A stretch of DNA of 64,000 bases from an uncultured Bdellovibrionales bacterium (GCA_903926205.1 CAIYID010000070.1:1-64000); one strand, 5' to 3'; numbered from the stretch's first letter, positions 1 to 8,381 are shown. The notes: generated by a model not told the origin, from the sequence alone. Translations and numbers: made by a program.

Positions 1-70
1 TAGGGAAAAATTGCAAACTACGCTTCCTGTAGGAAAAAAACTTGATCAGGATAAAATGCTCAATTAATAA

Positions 71-870
71 TCACGTCGCTGCCGCTCCGCTGGTGCACTC
101 GAATGAAAGCCGGTGGTGGATCACGATGAAATCAGCCACTTGCAATTGTTTTTTTGAAGTTGCTCCCAGAATGACGGAACTCACATGGGGGTTTTTAAGA
201 CACCAAGCAATGGCCACTTGCGAGGTCTTTGCCTCTAGTTTTTCTGCGATTTCAATTAATTTTTTTACTTGATTGTTTTTCTCTTGTGTTAAGGCTTCGT
301 CTTTAATCCAAGACATTCCCTTCATTTCTAACCGGCTTCCCGGAGGAATAGATTTTAAATATTTTCCAGTAAGTATTCCAGAGGCAAGTGGACTCCAGGT
401 TGTAAGACCAAGGCCTATATCAGAGTACAGTCGAGAGTATTCTGCTTCTACTTTTTTACGTTCAAATAAATTGTATTGAGGCTGCTCCACGACAGGCTTG
501 TGCCAACCATTTTGTTTAGCGATTTCGTAGGCACCAAGGATATCTTCAGCGCTCCATTCAGAGGTGCCCCAATAAAGAGCCTGGTTCTTCGTTGATTTGG
601 ACCATCAGCTAAACCCATAAAAAATTTTGTCGAAACGATGTATTTCAATCTCGGCCAGGCTAATTTTTTTAACGCTTGACCCATTATCTCTTCTGATTTT
701 CCATCTGCATAAACTTCAGCGTTATCGAAAAAATTCACACCATTTTCAAAAGCTAAATTCATCATTTCAGTGGCTGAAGACTCATTCACCTGAGAGTGAA
801 AAGTGATCCAGGAGCCGAAGGAAAGACGACTTATTTGCAAACCTGATTGTCCTAATCGATTGTAGAGCAT
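71..870 (-). pseudogene. Aldo/keto reductase, broken by internal deletion and frameshift
   Basis: Two overlapping minus-strand frames carry the two halves of one aldo/keto reductase of the KCNAB-like group (NADPH-dependent carbonyl reductases with a TIM barrel). The N-terminal half (448-870) has the opening strand and the conserved FDNAEVYADGKSEE segment with the catalytic Asp and Tyr. The C-terminal half (71-490) has EQPQYNLFERKKVE and the SPLASGILTGKY segment. Near 590-605 the reading frame jumps from the GPNQ turn directly to ALYWGTSEWSAED, which sits in another frame. Compared with the family, about 50 residues between these points are missing, including the conserved HRPD region. The last helix after SKKQLQ is also replaced by unrelated sequence ending at 71. 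The protein should not fold as an active barrel. Assembly error could explain a frameshift but hardly a clean internal deletion together with a lost C-terminus. Confidence 0.8.
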
Positions 871-884
871 TTTTCTCCAATAAA

Positions 885-2189
885 TTAATTTAATAGAGCG
901 TAAAGTTCTTTGCGTAAATCCGGAAAGTGAGTGACTGCTTTATTTATGATATCCTCAGCGGCCATTTCTTTTCCGAGTGATTTTGCGATACGCACTAATT
1001 CTCGATAAAAATCGGGTTCACCTTTCTCAAGTAGAAGCATGACTTTTTTTCCTCGATCTAATACCTGAACGGGGGCCAACGTCTGACATTCGAGCAAAAA
1101 ACCAAGCATCTTGTATCGATCGGTGGACTGCGACTGGCGCGGATATTTTTTAAACAACTCAGTGGCGGGTCCAGGTTGACGAGCTTTCAAAAGATCACGA
1201 ACAACGCCATCTAAATACTCTGGGTCTAATTGAGCAGAAATGGCTCCCATCTCGAAATACATAAGAGCCTTTTCAGGCTGATTTTCTTTCAACATGGTTT
1301 TTCCTGCAGTTTTGAAAGAAGCCGTAGCGACTTTAATTAAATCCGTCGTCCGATTTTTAATTTGACTGAATAACTTAAAATATTCAGGCATATCTTCAAT
1401 GTGTTGACAATAGATGGAGCAGATCATGATTTGTCCTAAACGTTTTGATGATATCGGATAATGAATTCTTAGTGGTTTTATTAATTCATAGGCAACTTTA
1501 AAGTTTTGTTGTTGAAAAAGAGCATCAAAGTAGGCGGTTAAACAACGATAATGAAGTGGAGTTAGTGCTAAGCCTTGTTTAAATTCATCAATGGCTTGTT
1601 CTTTTTTTTCAAATTTTTGTTGAATGAGCCCACAATAATAAAAAGCTAAACTAGGTTTTGGATGGAGCTTTTTTGCTTCGTTAAATTTATTGGAGGCATT
1701 TTCAAGTTCACCATTAAGCAACAGGGCTTTTCCTGACTGAATATGGCTCATGTAGTTGGATGGTTTTGTTTTATTTAAAATAGTATCTTGCAATTTTTTT
1801 TGAAAGTCGCCCAAAGAAAATGGTTTAAGGATATAAGCATCAATTTGTTCTTCGGCGGCCTCGGCGACCGAAGTAATATCAGCATTTCTAGTAGCAAGAA
1901 TTGCTATACGATTTTGCTCGCCGACCAACTGGTCTACCTTATCAATGAGATCGAGACCGAATTTATCGCCGATTTGATGCTCAGTAATAATAAGAGTTGG
2001 TTTATGGCATTCAATAATCTCTAAGGCATCTTCCATTCGAAGTGCAGTATAAATTTTGTCTTTTTTCGCTCCTAAAGAAATAAGAGAAGAAGAAATATTT
2101 GCTATAAAAGCGGAGGAAGGCTCGACCAAAAGACATTTGGTGTTAGCTAAGTAACCTGCAATTGAATTGACGAAAGGGACTTCGCTCAT
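885..2189 (-). CDS. Degenerate receiver domain fused to TPR-like repeats
   Basis: The first 130 residues follow the CheY-like receiver fold. The conserved Thr (about T100) and Lys (K122 in the AYILKPF turn) are present. The usual phospho-acceptor Asp is Glu (E70 in LIITEHQIGD), and the paired acidic residues after strand 1 are reduced to E23-P24. The remainder to residue 434 is helical, with repeats that look like tetratricopeptide units (for example around residues 150-260), a protein-interaction scaffold. A Glu at the acceptor site often means phosphorylation is not used or that an active-like state is locked in; that is inference. The ATG overlaps the stop of the PilZ-like gene as ATGA, so the two are translationally coupled. 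No output DNA-binding or enzyme domain is visible. Confidence 0.8.
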   Translation of the reverse strand: MSEVPFVNSIAGYLANTKCLLVEPSSAFIANISSSLISLGAKKDKIYTALRMEDALEIIECHKPTLIITEHQIGDKFGLDLIDKVDQLVGEQNRIAILATRNADITSVAEAAEEQIDAYILKPFSLGDFQKKLQDTILNKTKPSNYMSHIQSGKALLLNGELENASNKFNEAKKLHPKPSLAFYYCGLIQQKFEKKEQAIDEFKQGLALTPLHYRCLTAYFDALFQQQNFKVAYELIKPLRIHYPISSKRLGQIMICSIYCQHIEDMPEYFKLFSQIKNRTTDLIKVATASFKTAGKTMLKENQPEKALMYFEMGAISAQLDPEYLDGVVRDLLKARQPGPATELFKKYPRQSQSTDRYKMLGFLLECQTLAPVQVLDRGKKVMLLLEKGEPDFYRELVRIAKSLGKEMAAEDIINKAVTHFPDLRKELYALLN

Positions 2190-2563
2190 TCATCACCTTT
2201 AATTTTTCGAAAAACATCATCAACTTGATTTTGTGCTTCCTGGCGTAATTTTAGAAAATCATTCCAAAGGACACGGTCGAAATCATGTAATTCAATTTCA
2301 ATGGTGTAAGTTTTATCAAGAGTGGGTTCGACTTTTATTATTTTTCCACTGATGATAAAAGGATTTTTTTTTCCATTAAGTAATAACGTCGCATCAATAT
2401 TAACCAAGAGATTTTTACCAGCTGGTTTTGGTAATACAATGGTGATAACCTCGGCACCATATTCCGTAATTTCCATGATCTCATTTTGCTTTGATTTATG
2501 TAAATCAATACCATTCGTCAAATTTGTAATACGCGTAATTTGTAAATCAGTAGTTTTATTCAT
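2186..2563 (-). CDS. Small PilZ-like beta-rich protein
   Basis: A 125-residue protein without signal peptide or membrane segment. Its alternating strands resemble a small PilZ-type barrel, but the canonical c-di-GMP motifs (RxxxR and D/NxSxxG) are not clearly present, so ligand binding cannot be claimed. The C-terminal 30 residues (from WNDFLKLRQEAQ) look like an amphipathic helix. It is first in a two-gene unit with the receiver-TPR protein, overlapping by ATGA, so both products are probably made together and may interact. No Shine-Dalgarno sequence precedes the ATG. An alternative is an unrelated small beta-barrel adaptor. Confidence 0.6.
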   Translation of the reverse strand: MNKTTDLQITRITNLTNGIDLHKSKQNEIMEITEYGAEVITIVLPKPAGKNLLVNIDATLLLNGKKNPFIISGKIIKVEPTLDKTYTIEIELHDFDRVLWNDFLKLRQEAQNQVDDVFRKIKGDE

Positions 2564-2672
2564 TGCTATAGTACAAACAGAATCATTTAAAAAGTCAAAA
2601 CAGGAATATAACGCATATCAGACTAAGCGATAGAATGTTTTTAAAAGTAGCTTTTTGGTCAGCTTGAAAAGG

Positions 2673-4607
2673 TTAATTATGGTCAATTATTTTTGGTACT
2701 CGATAGATTAAAAGCTGATCGCTGGAACAATTTCTAGCAATCTCGGCGAGCCTTTTGAACTCTGCTTTTTGTAAATCTGCCACCTTAATCCAGCGTTTTT
2801 TGATGATGAGTTTGCTCTCTATTCGAACAGGTCGAGATTTTGAAAAAATCTTCATTGAAAAATCTAGCCAAGGACTTTTTATATCGCAATTTCGAATTTT
2901 ATTTCCAATGATTTCAAAATTTGAAATCGAACCTCGACTTGTCGTGATAGAAGGAAGTCCCAAATTGTAATCGGATTTTCTATTAATGATATCAATACGA
3001 TTAAAATCTGAAATCACAACCGGCGTACGTAAGGTAAATCCTGGACCAGTAGATGTTGAGGCTTGACGATAATGATGATCGACTTTCCAACTGAGATTAA
3101 TTGGCGTAACAACTCTGGATTTAAGATCAAAAGGTGAAACTTCGAAATAATTAATATCACCTTTGTTTATATTGCCAGTGATTATTTCTTCTTCTATTTG
3201 TTGTTTTGAATAGTTGAGACTAATTCCAGTGTATTGGGCCGCATAATAGCCTGTGCGAGAAAGAAAAATTTCATCAAGGCGATGGTCGGGATTGTTAAAC
3301 TTATAATTATAAGTGGAATCTTCCTGCGTCTCGTTGGGTTCCGTGAAAGAGATGAATTGAAGCTCTGGAGCTGGAGATTTAAGGATGAGGGATGTCCGAT
3401 CCGAAATGTCTTCCATCACACCTTGAGAGTAACTTTGAAAATTTGTAGGATCTAACCATAATCTTTTTTCCTGAATTCTTTCTTGGGGTTTTGCAGGGAG
3501 TAAGACGGTGACGATGGCATGGTTAAAGGCATTGTAGGGAATATCTGGAAGTATCTCTGGCGAGGTCCCGCGTTGCACGAGGCTAATGTTTGCGGTGTAA
3601 CCCAGTCGTCGGAGAATCTTCGTTGTTAGTAGTGACATGTCCTTACAATCACCAAAATGAGTGGACGCAATCAAGGATAAAGGTCGAGGAATAAAACCCC
3701 CGTCAACTGAGCGCCAATCTCCCATGTAACGAATTTTATCTGCGATCGAGGAAAGAACCGTGTTCATTTGTTGATAGGGGTCTTTAATATTTTGTGCGGC
3801 ATCCACAATATTCTGGAGGCTCGCGGGGAGTGGTTCCTCAAGCATTTTTTCATATTTAGCAGATAACTCTTTGAACATACTTTGAAAACTCTCTTTAGAG
3901 GAAATCACTATCCAGGTGTCAGAATTAGTTGGTAAAAAACTGTGAATTTCATCGGTGACTTCGTTGAATACAGGTTTTATTAATTTGAAAGAGTAAACAA
4001 AATCATTCGAGGATTCTTTTTTTGAATATTCGATAGCTTTGGTCGGATCATTCATTTGAATGTAGAGCTGAATTTTTGAATGTACGATCAATGAGAGCTG
4101 ATTTTGCGGGTAGCGGTCGCCAAAAATAAATCGATTCGAAAATTGATTTTTAAATACGGGCTCGATAACTGTCGTCTTGATTTTATAATTTAGTATGCTG
4201 CCAATTTGAACATGAGGAAAGGAAGTTACAATTTCCCTGAGCTCACTAAAGCCACTTTCGGTGGCTTGTATGGGAGTGTCAACGATGTCTTTTTCGTCCA
4301 CCTGAAAATTTTGAGTGGGGTTGATGGTTTGGGGAGATTTGATAAGAAGTTGATAATTTTTCGGGATGTAGGAATAGCGAAGCGTTCCATATTGAATGCG
4401 ACCTTTTTCATTTAAAATTTTTAATTTAAATTCACTTTCTTCAATGTACCGACCGTCTTTTTCGATGTTAACTTGGGTCTCTTGAGTTTCTAATGCCGCG
4501 TCCGCTTCTTCCGAGGTCATCCAGCGAGCCTGGGCGAGCAAAGAAGAAAAAATACAAAAGCTACAAATGCTCAGCTGAGCTAAGTGAAAAGAAAAAAAAT
4601 GTTTCAT
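2673..4607 (-). CDS. Exported DUF3857/transglutaminase-like protein
   Basis: The start at 4607 is chosen because its ATG overlaps the stop of the preceding gene (ATGA) and it opens a clear signal peptide (MKHFFSF, then a hydrophobic stretch, cleavage after LLAQA). The mature protein has an N-terminal DUF3857-type beta domain (roughly residues 30-230), then a transglutaminase-like core. The catalytic triad is visible: Cys about 321 in THFGDCKD, His about 363 in NAFNHAIV, Asp about 386 in WLDPTNF. The C-terminal quarter is beta-rich. Such proteins are exported; whether they cross-link, hydrolyse or only bind peptides is not known for this group. Length (644 residues) fits the family. The gene is co-transcribed with the acyltransferase-like gene upstream. 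Confidence 0.8.
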   Translation of the reverse strand: MKHFFSFHLAQLSICSFCIFSSLLAQARWMTSEEADAALETQETQVNIEKDGRYIEESEFKLKILNEKGRIQYGTLRYSYIPKNYQLLIKSPQTINPTQNFQVDEKDIVDTPIQATESGFSELREIVTSFPHVQIGSILNYKIKTTVIEPVFKNQFSNRFIFGDRYPQNQLSLIVHSKIQLYIQMNDPTKAIEYSKKESSNDFVYSFKLIKPVFNEVTDEIHSFLPTNSDTWIVISSKESFQSMFKELSAKYEKMLEEPLPASLQNIVDAAQNIKDPYQQMNTVLSSIADKIRYMGDWRSVDGGFIPRPLSLIASTHFGDCKDMSLLTTKILRRLGYTANISLVQRGTSPEILPDIPYNAFNHAIVTVLLPAKPQERIQEKRLWLDPTNFQSYSQGVMEDISDRTSLILKSPAPELQFISFTEPNETQEDSTYNYKFNNPDHRLDEIFLSRTGYYAAQYTGISLNYSKQQIEEEIITGNINKGDINYFEVSPFDLKSRVVTPINLSWKVDHHYRQASTSTGPGFTLRTPVVISDFNRIDIINRKSDYNLGLPSITTSRGSISNFEIIGNKIRNCDIKSPWLDFSMKIFSKSRPVRIESKLIIKKRWIKVADLQKAEFKRLAEIARNCSSDQLLIYRVPKIIDHN

Positions 4608-5440
4608 ATGAAATATTTTTCTGGCTCTGCAAAGCACTCTTTGAATTTTTTTACCATCGATGAGGCATGAACACCATCCATAAAGCGATGATCGAAGGTC
4701 ACGCCGATGGAAAGGATCGGGCGAATACAAAGTTCGCCATTTTCCACCCAAGGTTTCTCTCTAATAGCACCAAGAGTGAGGAGCAGAGGCACTCGACTGT
4801 AGGGTACGAGGGGAGCCCACGCCTGCTCAATTCCAAAATTTCCAACATTTGTAATCATGGCACTGCCAAAGGGGTCTTTGGGGATTCCGAGAAAACTTAA
4901 GTTTAGATTTAATGTGTAATTGAGGAAACTGGTTAAATCTAATAGCCAACGACTCATCCACCAAGGGGTCCAATGGAATAAGGAAACGGCTTGATTGAAT
5001 TCATTATCTTCGTTGGCTCGAAGACGAGCTGATTTTTTTTGCAAATCGTCGGCGATTTCTAAAAGACTCAGTTTATCAACATTCCGAACAACGGTACCCG
5101 CAAGGCTGGCGCCTTTCACGGAATCTTTTTCTTTTCCAGGAACATTCACTTGAAAAAAAAGATCAATATTTTTCCTCTGATAAATTCCGCCTAACCGAAT
5201 CATACCGTTAATTTCGGGCCGTTTTTTTAAAACGATAGAAAGGGCTTTTGCTACTAAATGTGAGACAGTGACTTTTGTTGAGTGCTGTTCATTTAAATTT
5301 TCTAAAAATAAAATGGCTTTTTTAACGTCAATATCAAGCGAGCCGTAAACACTCGGATCACCCACAGTTTTCCAGCTGCCAAAAGCAATTTTTCTAAAAA
5401 CAGGGGCTTTGGTGATTCGATCAAATTCTATTTTTCCCAT
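4604..5440 (-). CDS. Stand-alone E2-type (2-oxo acid dehydrogenase) acyltransferase domain
   Basis: This 278-residue protein matches the catalytic domain of dihydrolipoamide acyltransferases, a chloramphenicol acetyltransferase fold that works as a trimer. The active-site motif HxxxDG is present (H251-RFM-D255-G256), as is the SAMITNVGNFG core strand. The lipoyl and E1/E3-binding domains normally found before this domain in E2 proteins are absent, so it probably does not belong to a classical dehydrogenase complex and may move acyl groups onto another acceptor. No Shine-Dalgarno is seen before the ATG; a TAAAAT hexamer lies 8 bases upstream. It is coupled by ATGA to the exported transglutaminase-like gene. 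Confidence 0.8.
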   Translation of the reverse strand: MGKIEFDRITKAPVFRKIAFGSWKTVGDPSVYGSLDIDVKKAILFLENLNEQHSTKVTVSHLVAKALSIVLKKRPEINGMIRLGGIYQRKNIDLFFQVNVPGKEKDSVKGASLAGTVVRNVDKLSLLEIADDLQKKSARLRANEDNEFNQAVSLFHWTPWWMSRWLLDLTSFLNYTLNLNLSFLGIPKDPFGSAMITNVGNFGIEQAWAPLVPYSRVPLLLTLGAIREKPWVENGELCIRPILSIGVTFDHRFMDGVHASSMVKKFKECFAEPEKYFI

Positions 5441-5448
5441 ATTGATGT

Positions 5449-5454
5449 ATTTTA
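5449..5454 (-). promoter_or_regulatory. -10-like hexamer 8 bases before an ATG
   Basis: On the minus strand the hexamer reads TAAAAT, five of six matches to TATAAT, and ends 8 bases before the ATG at 5440. There is no good -35 box at 16-18 bases and no Shine-Dalgarno. If used, transcription would begin at or next to the start codon. Confidence 0.35.
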
Positions 5455-5500
5455 GTTTGAAGGCTTTTTTTTAGTGAGGCAAGTCGTAGATTAAAGTCTT

Positions 5501-5519
5501 TTGTCTCATATTGAGACAA
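5501..5519. promoter_or_regulatory. Perfect dyad, possible activator site
   Basis: An 8-bp inverted repeat, TTGTCTCA and TGAGACAA, separated by TAT. Its centre (5510) lies about 55 bases before the start point predicted from the adjacent sigma-54-type promoter. That is a plausible position for an enhancer-binding activator, although many bind further away. The regulator is unknown. Confidence 0.5.
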
Positions 5520-5539
5520 GTTCATTTTTTGTTTCAAAA

Positions 5540-5555
5540 TGGCATACCGCTTGCA
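5540..5555 (+). promoter_or_regulatory. Sigma-54-type promoter
   Basis: The sequence TGGCATACCGCTTGCA matches the -24/-12 consensus TGGCACG-N4-TTGCA, with an exact GG-N10-GC spacing. The GC at 5553-5554 predicts transcription from about 5565-5566. It faces the lipoprotein gene at 5595. A perfect dyad lies just upstream. Confidence 0.65.
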
Positions 5556-5565
5556 ATGTTTCATT

Positions 5566-5598
5566 ATGAATGACAATAACGAATGGAGTATTTTATGA
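5566..5598 (+). CDS. Possible 10-codon leader ORF before the lipoprotein
   Basis: An ATG at 5566 opens ten codons and ends in TGA that overlaps the lipoprotein start as ATGA. The ATG sits exactly where the sigma-54-type promoter predicts the first transcribed base, so it would be read from a leaderless end. It has no Shine-Dalgarno of its own. It may couple translation to the downstream gene or be coincidence. Confidence 0.25.
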   Translation: MNDNNEWSIL

Positions 5599-6182
5599 AT
5601 TACGGAAAAAGATTAATAACAATTCTAGGGCTACTTGGCTTTGTTTTTTCTGGTCTTGTCGGCTGTGCCAAGGGCTCGAGCAGTGCTTCTAATATATCTG
5701 GGAACGTTTCCATCAGTGGTTCTACGATTACGTCCTCAGATACGGTGAATGGTCAGATATTGAATGTGAGTGTGTCTGGTCTGAATATGCCTTACAATGC
5801 TTTCAATTCAGGATACAGCGGCGGTCAAGGGACATTAAACGCTTCGGTTACAGTGAATGGGAGTGTTGCGAATTTACCAATTTCAGTTGTGAGTGCCGCT
5901 AGTTATCAAGGGGCTTATTCAAATTATGTAGGCCCGTACATTGTTTATTCAACTGCTCGATGTGTTGACACGACTTGTGCGAACGTGGCTTTGGTTATTT
6001 GGGTGAGCACTTCTCAGTACAGTAATTCTCAGCTGAAACAGATTGGTATGATTGAGAATTTATCAACAGGCACCATTCGCGCAGCCATGGAACAAGTCGG
6101 TTACACTTCAAACACTGGAATGTCCCCTGTATTACCTAGCGCCGATCAATTAATAGCAAGTATGCAAGCAGTGATGCAATAA
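5595..6182 (+). CDS. Small secreted lipoprotein, function unknown
   Basis: The start at 5595 is preferred over an in-frame ATG at 5583 because GGAG lies 6 bases upstream and the N-terminus is then a clean lipoprotein signal: MNYGKR, a hydrophobic core, and the lipobox LVGC with Cys24. The mature part, about 170 residues, starts with a Ser/Gly/Asn-rich stretch and continues as beta-rich sequence with few charged residues. It contains two Cys (RCVDTTC) that could pair. I recognise no family. A sigma-54-type promoter and dyad stand directly upstream, suggesting conditional expression. Confidence 0.75.
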   Translation: MNYGKRLITILGLLGFVFSGLVGCAKGSSSASNISGNVSISGSTITSSDTVNGQILNVSVSGLNMPYNAFNSGYSGGQGTLNASVTVNGSVANLPISVVSAASYQGAYSNYVGPYIVYSTARCVDTTCANVALVIWVSTSQYSNSQLKQIGMIENLSTGTIRAAMEQVGYTSNTGMSPVLPSADQLIASMQAVMQ

Positions 6183-6188
6183 GCGGTA

Positions 6189-7301
6189 TCACTGAATGGT
6201 TAGAGGGTCTGAGTGATTTTTTAAAGCTTCAAGCAAAAGTTTTTGATTCATCGGCGGGTAGGCCATGGTTTGGCAGTGAATCGAACCATGCATATCATCA
6301 GACAAAGAGTTAGTTTGAATTTTAATCACTTGATATCCTAATTTTTCGTAGACAGATTTTGCTTGATCGTCAGTTTTGACTCCAAAGCTAGGCATAAAGA
6401 CGGTAGCGCCCACGATCAAAGAATTGGCATAAGTTCGGTAACTATTGGAAATAGACGGCAACATGATGACTTCATAACCCCAAGACTCAAGGTCTTTTTT
6501 ATAAGCAGCCGCATTGGTGAGAATTCTTTTTCCTGGCAAGGGTTTTAAGACTTCATCCACATCTCCGATACCAGAAACATGAGGCATGATATGATGAGTT
6601 TTGCAGCCATAGGCCGCGATAATATCCGCTGAAGTTGTCCCGAATAAACGATAACTATCAATAGAAAAACAATTCCCATTTTCATCGGCAATGAGGTTTC
6701 CTCCGACAAGAGTGAATTCTTCTTTTTGGTTGTGAGCGCCGACAGACGCGGCGACAGCATCCCCAGAGCTAAAATCTCGATAGTATTTCGCATTCACCAA
6801 GGAAACTTTTTTACTATTTGTTGTGTAGACAGGGACGGGAAATGAATCACGGGCCCAAAGGCCATTTTCTGTTGAGTTATCAGTGGCAATAATCAAGCGA
6901 TCAGCGCTGATCCATGGTTGGTATTCTTTTTTTATCAAATCTACATCATCAGTGTTTGCGAGAATCACAAGTTTCGTTTTAGCAGGAAGATTTTGAGCAA
7001 TGATGCGACGTAAATTTGTGACTTCGCTGTTGGGCTCTTGTGCGCTCATGAGTACATAGCCAAAGGTAGCCGTGTCTTCAACGGGGCGAACTGTGGCTCT
7101 ACCACGCTGGTCTGGAATATTCGCAAGCCTTTTATGATATTCAAAATTACTTTGAAATGCTCTTTGAATTTCTTCCTCGGTGGCCCGGTGGTCGAAGTAG
7201 CTACCAGCGAAGGTTTCAGTGCAGAAGAAAAAACTTCCAAGACCTGCAAAAACAAGAAGTGAATTAAAATATTTTTTTAAAAGAAAGTGAGTTTTTTTCA
7301 T
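6189..7301 (-). CDS. Exported peptidylarginine/agmatine deiminase-like protein
   Basis: This 370-residue protein belongs to the PAD_porph (Porphyromonas-type peptidylarginine deiminase and agmatine deiminase) group, guanidino-modifying enzymes with a pentein fold. Visible landmarks are the ENGLWARDSFP segment (substrate Asp), GGNLIADENGN, HIMPHVSGIGDVDE (catalytic His), and the C-terminal nucleophile Cys343 in SIHCQTMAYPP. A signal peptide (MKKTHFLLKKYF, hydrophobic stretch, cut near TFAGS) places it outside the cytoplasm, which favours action on proteins or peptides rather than agmatine catabolism. No Shine-Dalgarno is seen; the -10-like TAAGAT ends 7 bases before the ATG. It stands alone, in convergent order with the lipoprotein gene. 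Confidence 0.8.
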   Translation of the reverse strand: MKKTHFLLKKYFNSLLVFAGLGSFFFCTETFAGSYFDHRATEEEIQRAFQSNFEYHKRLANIPDQRGRATVRPVEDTATFGYVLMSAQEPNSEVTNLRRIIAQNLPAKTKLVILANTDDVDLIKKEYQPWISADRLIIATDNSTENGLWARDSFPVPVYTTNSKKVSLVNAKYYRDFSSGDAVAASVGAHNQKEEFTLVGGNLIADENGNCFSIDSYRLFGTTSADIIAAYGCKTHHIMPHVSGIGDVDEVLKPLPGKRILTNAAAYKKDLESWGYEVIMLPSISNSYRTYANSLIVGATVFMPSFGVKTDDQAKSVYEKLGYQVIKIQTNSLSDDMHGSIHCQTMAYPPMNQKLLLEALKNHSDPLTIQ

Positions 7302-7308
7302 TGCTTAA

Positions 7309-7314
7309 ATCTTA
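7309..7314 (-). promoter_or_regulatory. -10-like hexamer close to the deiminase ATG
   Basis: On the minus strand TAAGAT, with TTGCCT 18 bases further upstream as a weak -35. The hexamer ends 7 bases before the ATG at 7301, so the message could be leaderless. No Shine-Dalgarno competes. Confidence 0.35.
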
Positions 7315-7382
7315 GGCTACAAAAAAATGATCAGGCAAGAAATTTGTTCAAGGGTCGTGAAATGATTTTAAAGAACAACTTT

Positions 7383-8006
7383 TTATTCAACAATGAGGAA
7401 TTTTTCACGAACGTGTTTTGCGGGCAGGGCATTGAAGTGCCACCACTCATGAGGGAGTTGTTCAAAGCCAGCTTTTTCCATTATTTTTCGCAACAGTAAG
7501 CGGTTTTTAAACTGTTCTTCAGATATTTTCCCTAAAGATAAATTTTTTTCTTCCAATTGCGGCTGAGCCAGCTCCGTGAAATCATCGAATTCTGTTCCCA
7601 TGTCGACTTCTCTGTCGATACGAGTTCCCAATCGATGATTTAAAGTGAGATCGATAGCCATTCCAAAATTATGAACGGAACCAAGTTTTGGATTGGCGAC
7701 ATATTCTTGCATTGGAGTATTTGTGACATAGTCATACATGATTTTTTGGACCGAACGAGGGCGAAGTGCATCAAAAACTCTAAAACTTAAATGAGGAGAT
7801 TCGATTTCGAGAAACTTGAGGGCATTTAAAAATTTTTCATAGGCCACTTGATGGAGAAATGCGTTTTGAAATCCTCGATAAAGATCTTTTTGCATAAAAT
7901 TATTGATTCCACAGTAGCGTAAATCAATGAAAACCGAAGCTGATTTTTTTATTTCTATCAGATCTTTGTGAAATCGAGATTCAGCTGTACGGAATGGATG
8001 GCTCAT
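7383..8006 (-). CDS. D-alanyl-D-alanine dipeptidase (VanX/DdpX type)
   Basis: A 207-residue M15D zinc dipeptidase that splits D-Ala-D-Ala. The zinc site is clear: the SxHxxGxAxD motif as SVHNFGMAID gives His and Asp, and PHEWWHF gives the catalytic Glu and third His. The length matches VanX. No signal peptide is visible, so it should act in the cytoplasm, in D-Ala-D-Ala recycling as for DdpX. No VanA/VanH ligase or regulator genes are nearby, so a vancomycin-resistance role is unlikely. It starts 3 bases after the coiled-coil gene and has no own Shine-Dalgarno, suggesting coupling. Confidence 0.85.
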   Translation of the reverse strand: MSHPFRTAESRFHKDLIEIKKSASVFIDLRYCGINNFMQKDLYRGFQNAFLHQVAYEKFLNALKFLEIESPHLSFRVFDALRPRSVQKIMYDYVTNTPMQEYVANPKLGSVHNFGMAIDLTLNHRLGTRIDREVDMGTEFDDFTELAQPQLEEKNLSLGKISEEQFKNRLLLRKIMEKAGFEQLPHEWWHFNALPAKHVREKFLIVE

Positions 8007-8009
8007 GAA

Positions 8010-8300
8010 TTAAGATTTTTTTGCCTGATCTTCAAGTTTCTTTTGATACATTGTCTTGATAGCTTCTATATCTTGCTGATGTTTTCGATCATACTGAGTG
8101 ATTTTTTCTTTCATTTGCGTTCGACTCTCATCGATCACTGAGGAAGCTTGATCCCGAATGTGTTCGAGTTCCTCAGAATGAGTTTTTTTTAGTGTTTCAA
8201 TTTCAGTCTTATGTTTGCCGTCGATTTCATTCTCTCTGCGGGAGTAATATTCTCTAAGCTTTGTCGGATCATTAGGATTAGAAGAAGAAATAGAGCTCAT
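8010..8300 (-). CDS. Small coiled-coil protein
   Basis: A 96-residue, highly charged protein with no signal or membrane segment. From about residue 16 to the end the Glu/Lys-rich sequence with regular hydrophobic positions predicts one long coiled coil. The family is not recognised. It lies 3 bases upstream of the VanX-type dipeptidase gene. There is no Shine-Dalgarno; CACAAT ends 6 bases before the ATG on the same strand, a possible -10 box for a leaderless message. Confidence 0.6.
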   Translation of the reverse strand: MSSISSSNPNDPTKLREYYSRRENEIDGKHKTEIETLKKTHSEELEHIRDQASSVIDESRTQMKEKITQYDRKHQQDIEAIKTMYQKKLEDQAKKS

Positions 8301-8381
8301 ACTTCTATTGTGATAGATTTTATAAATTCTGTATCAGAATAAGACGAAAATAGAATAAAAATAAGACGAAGGGCTGGTTTT

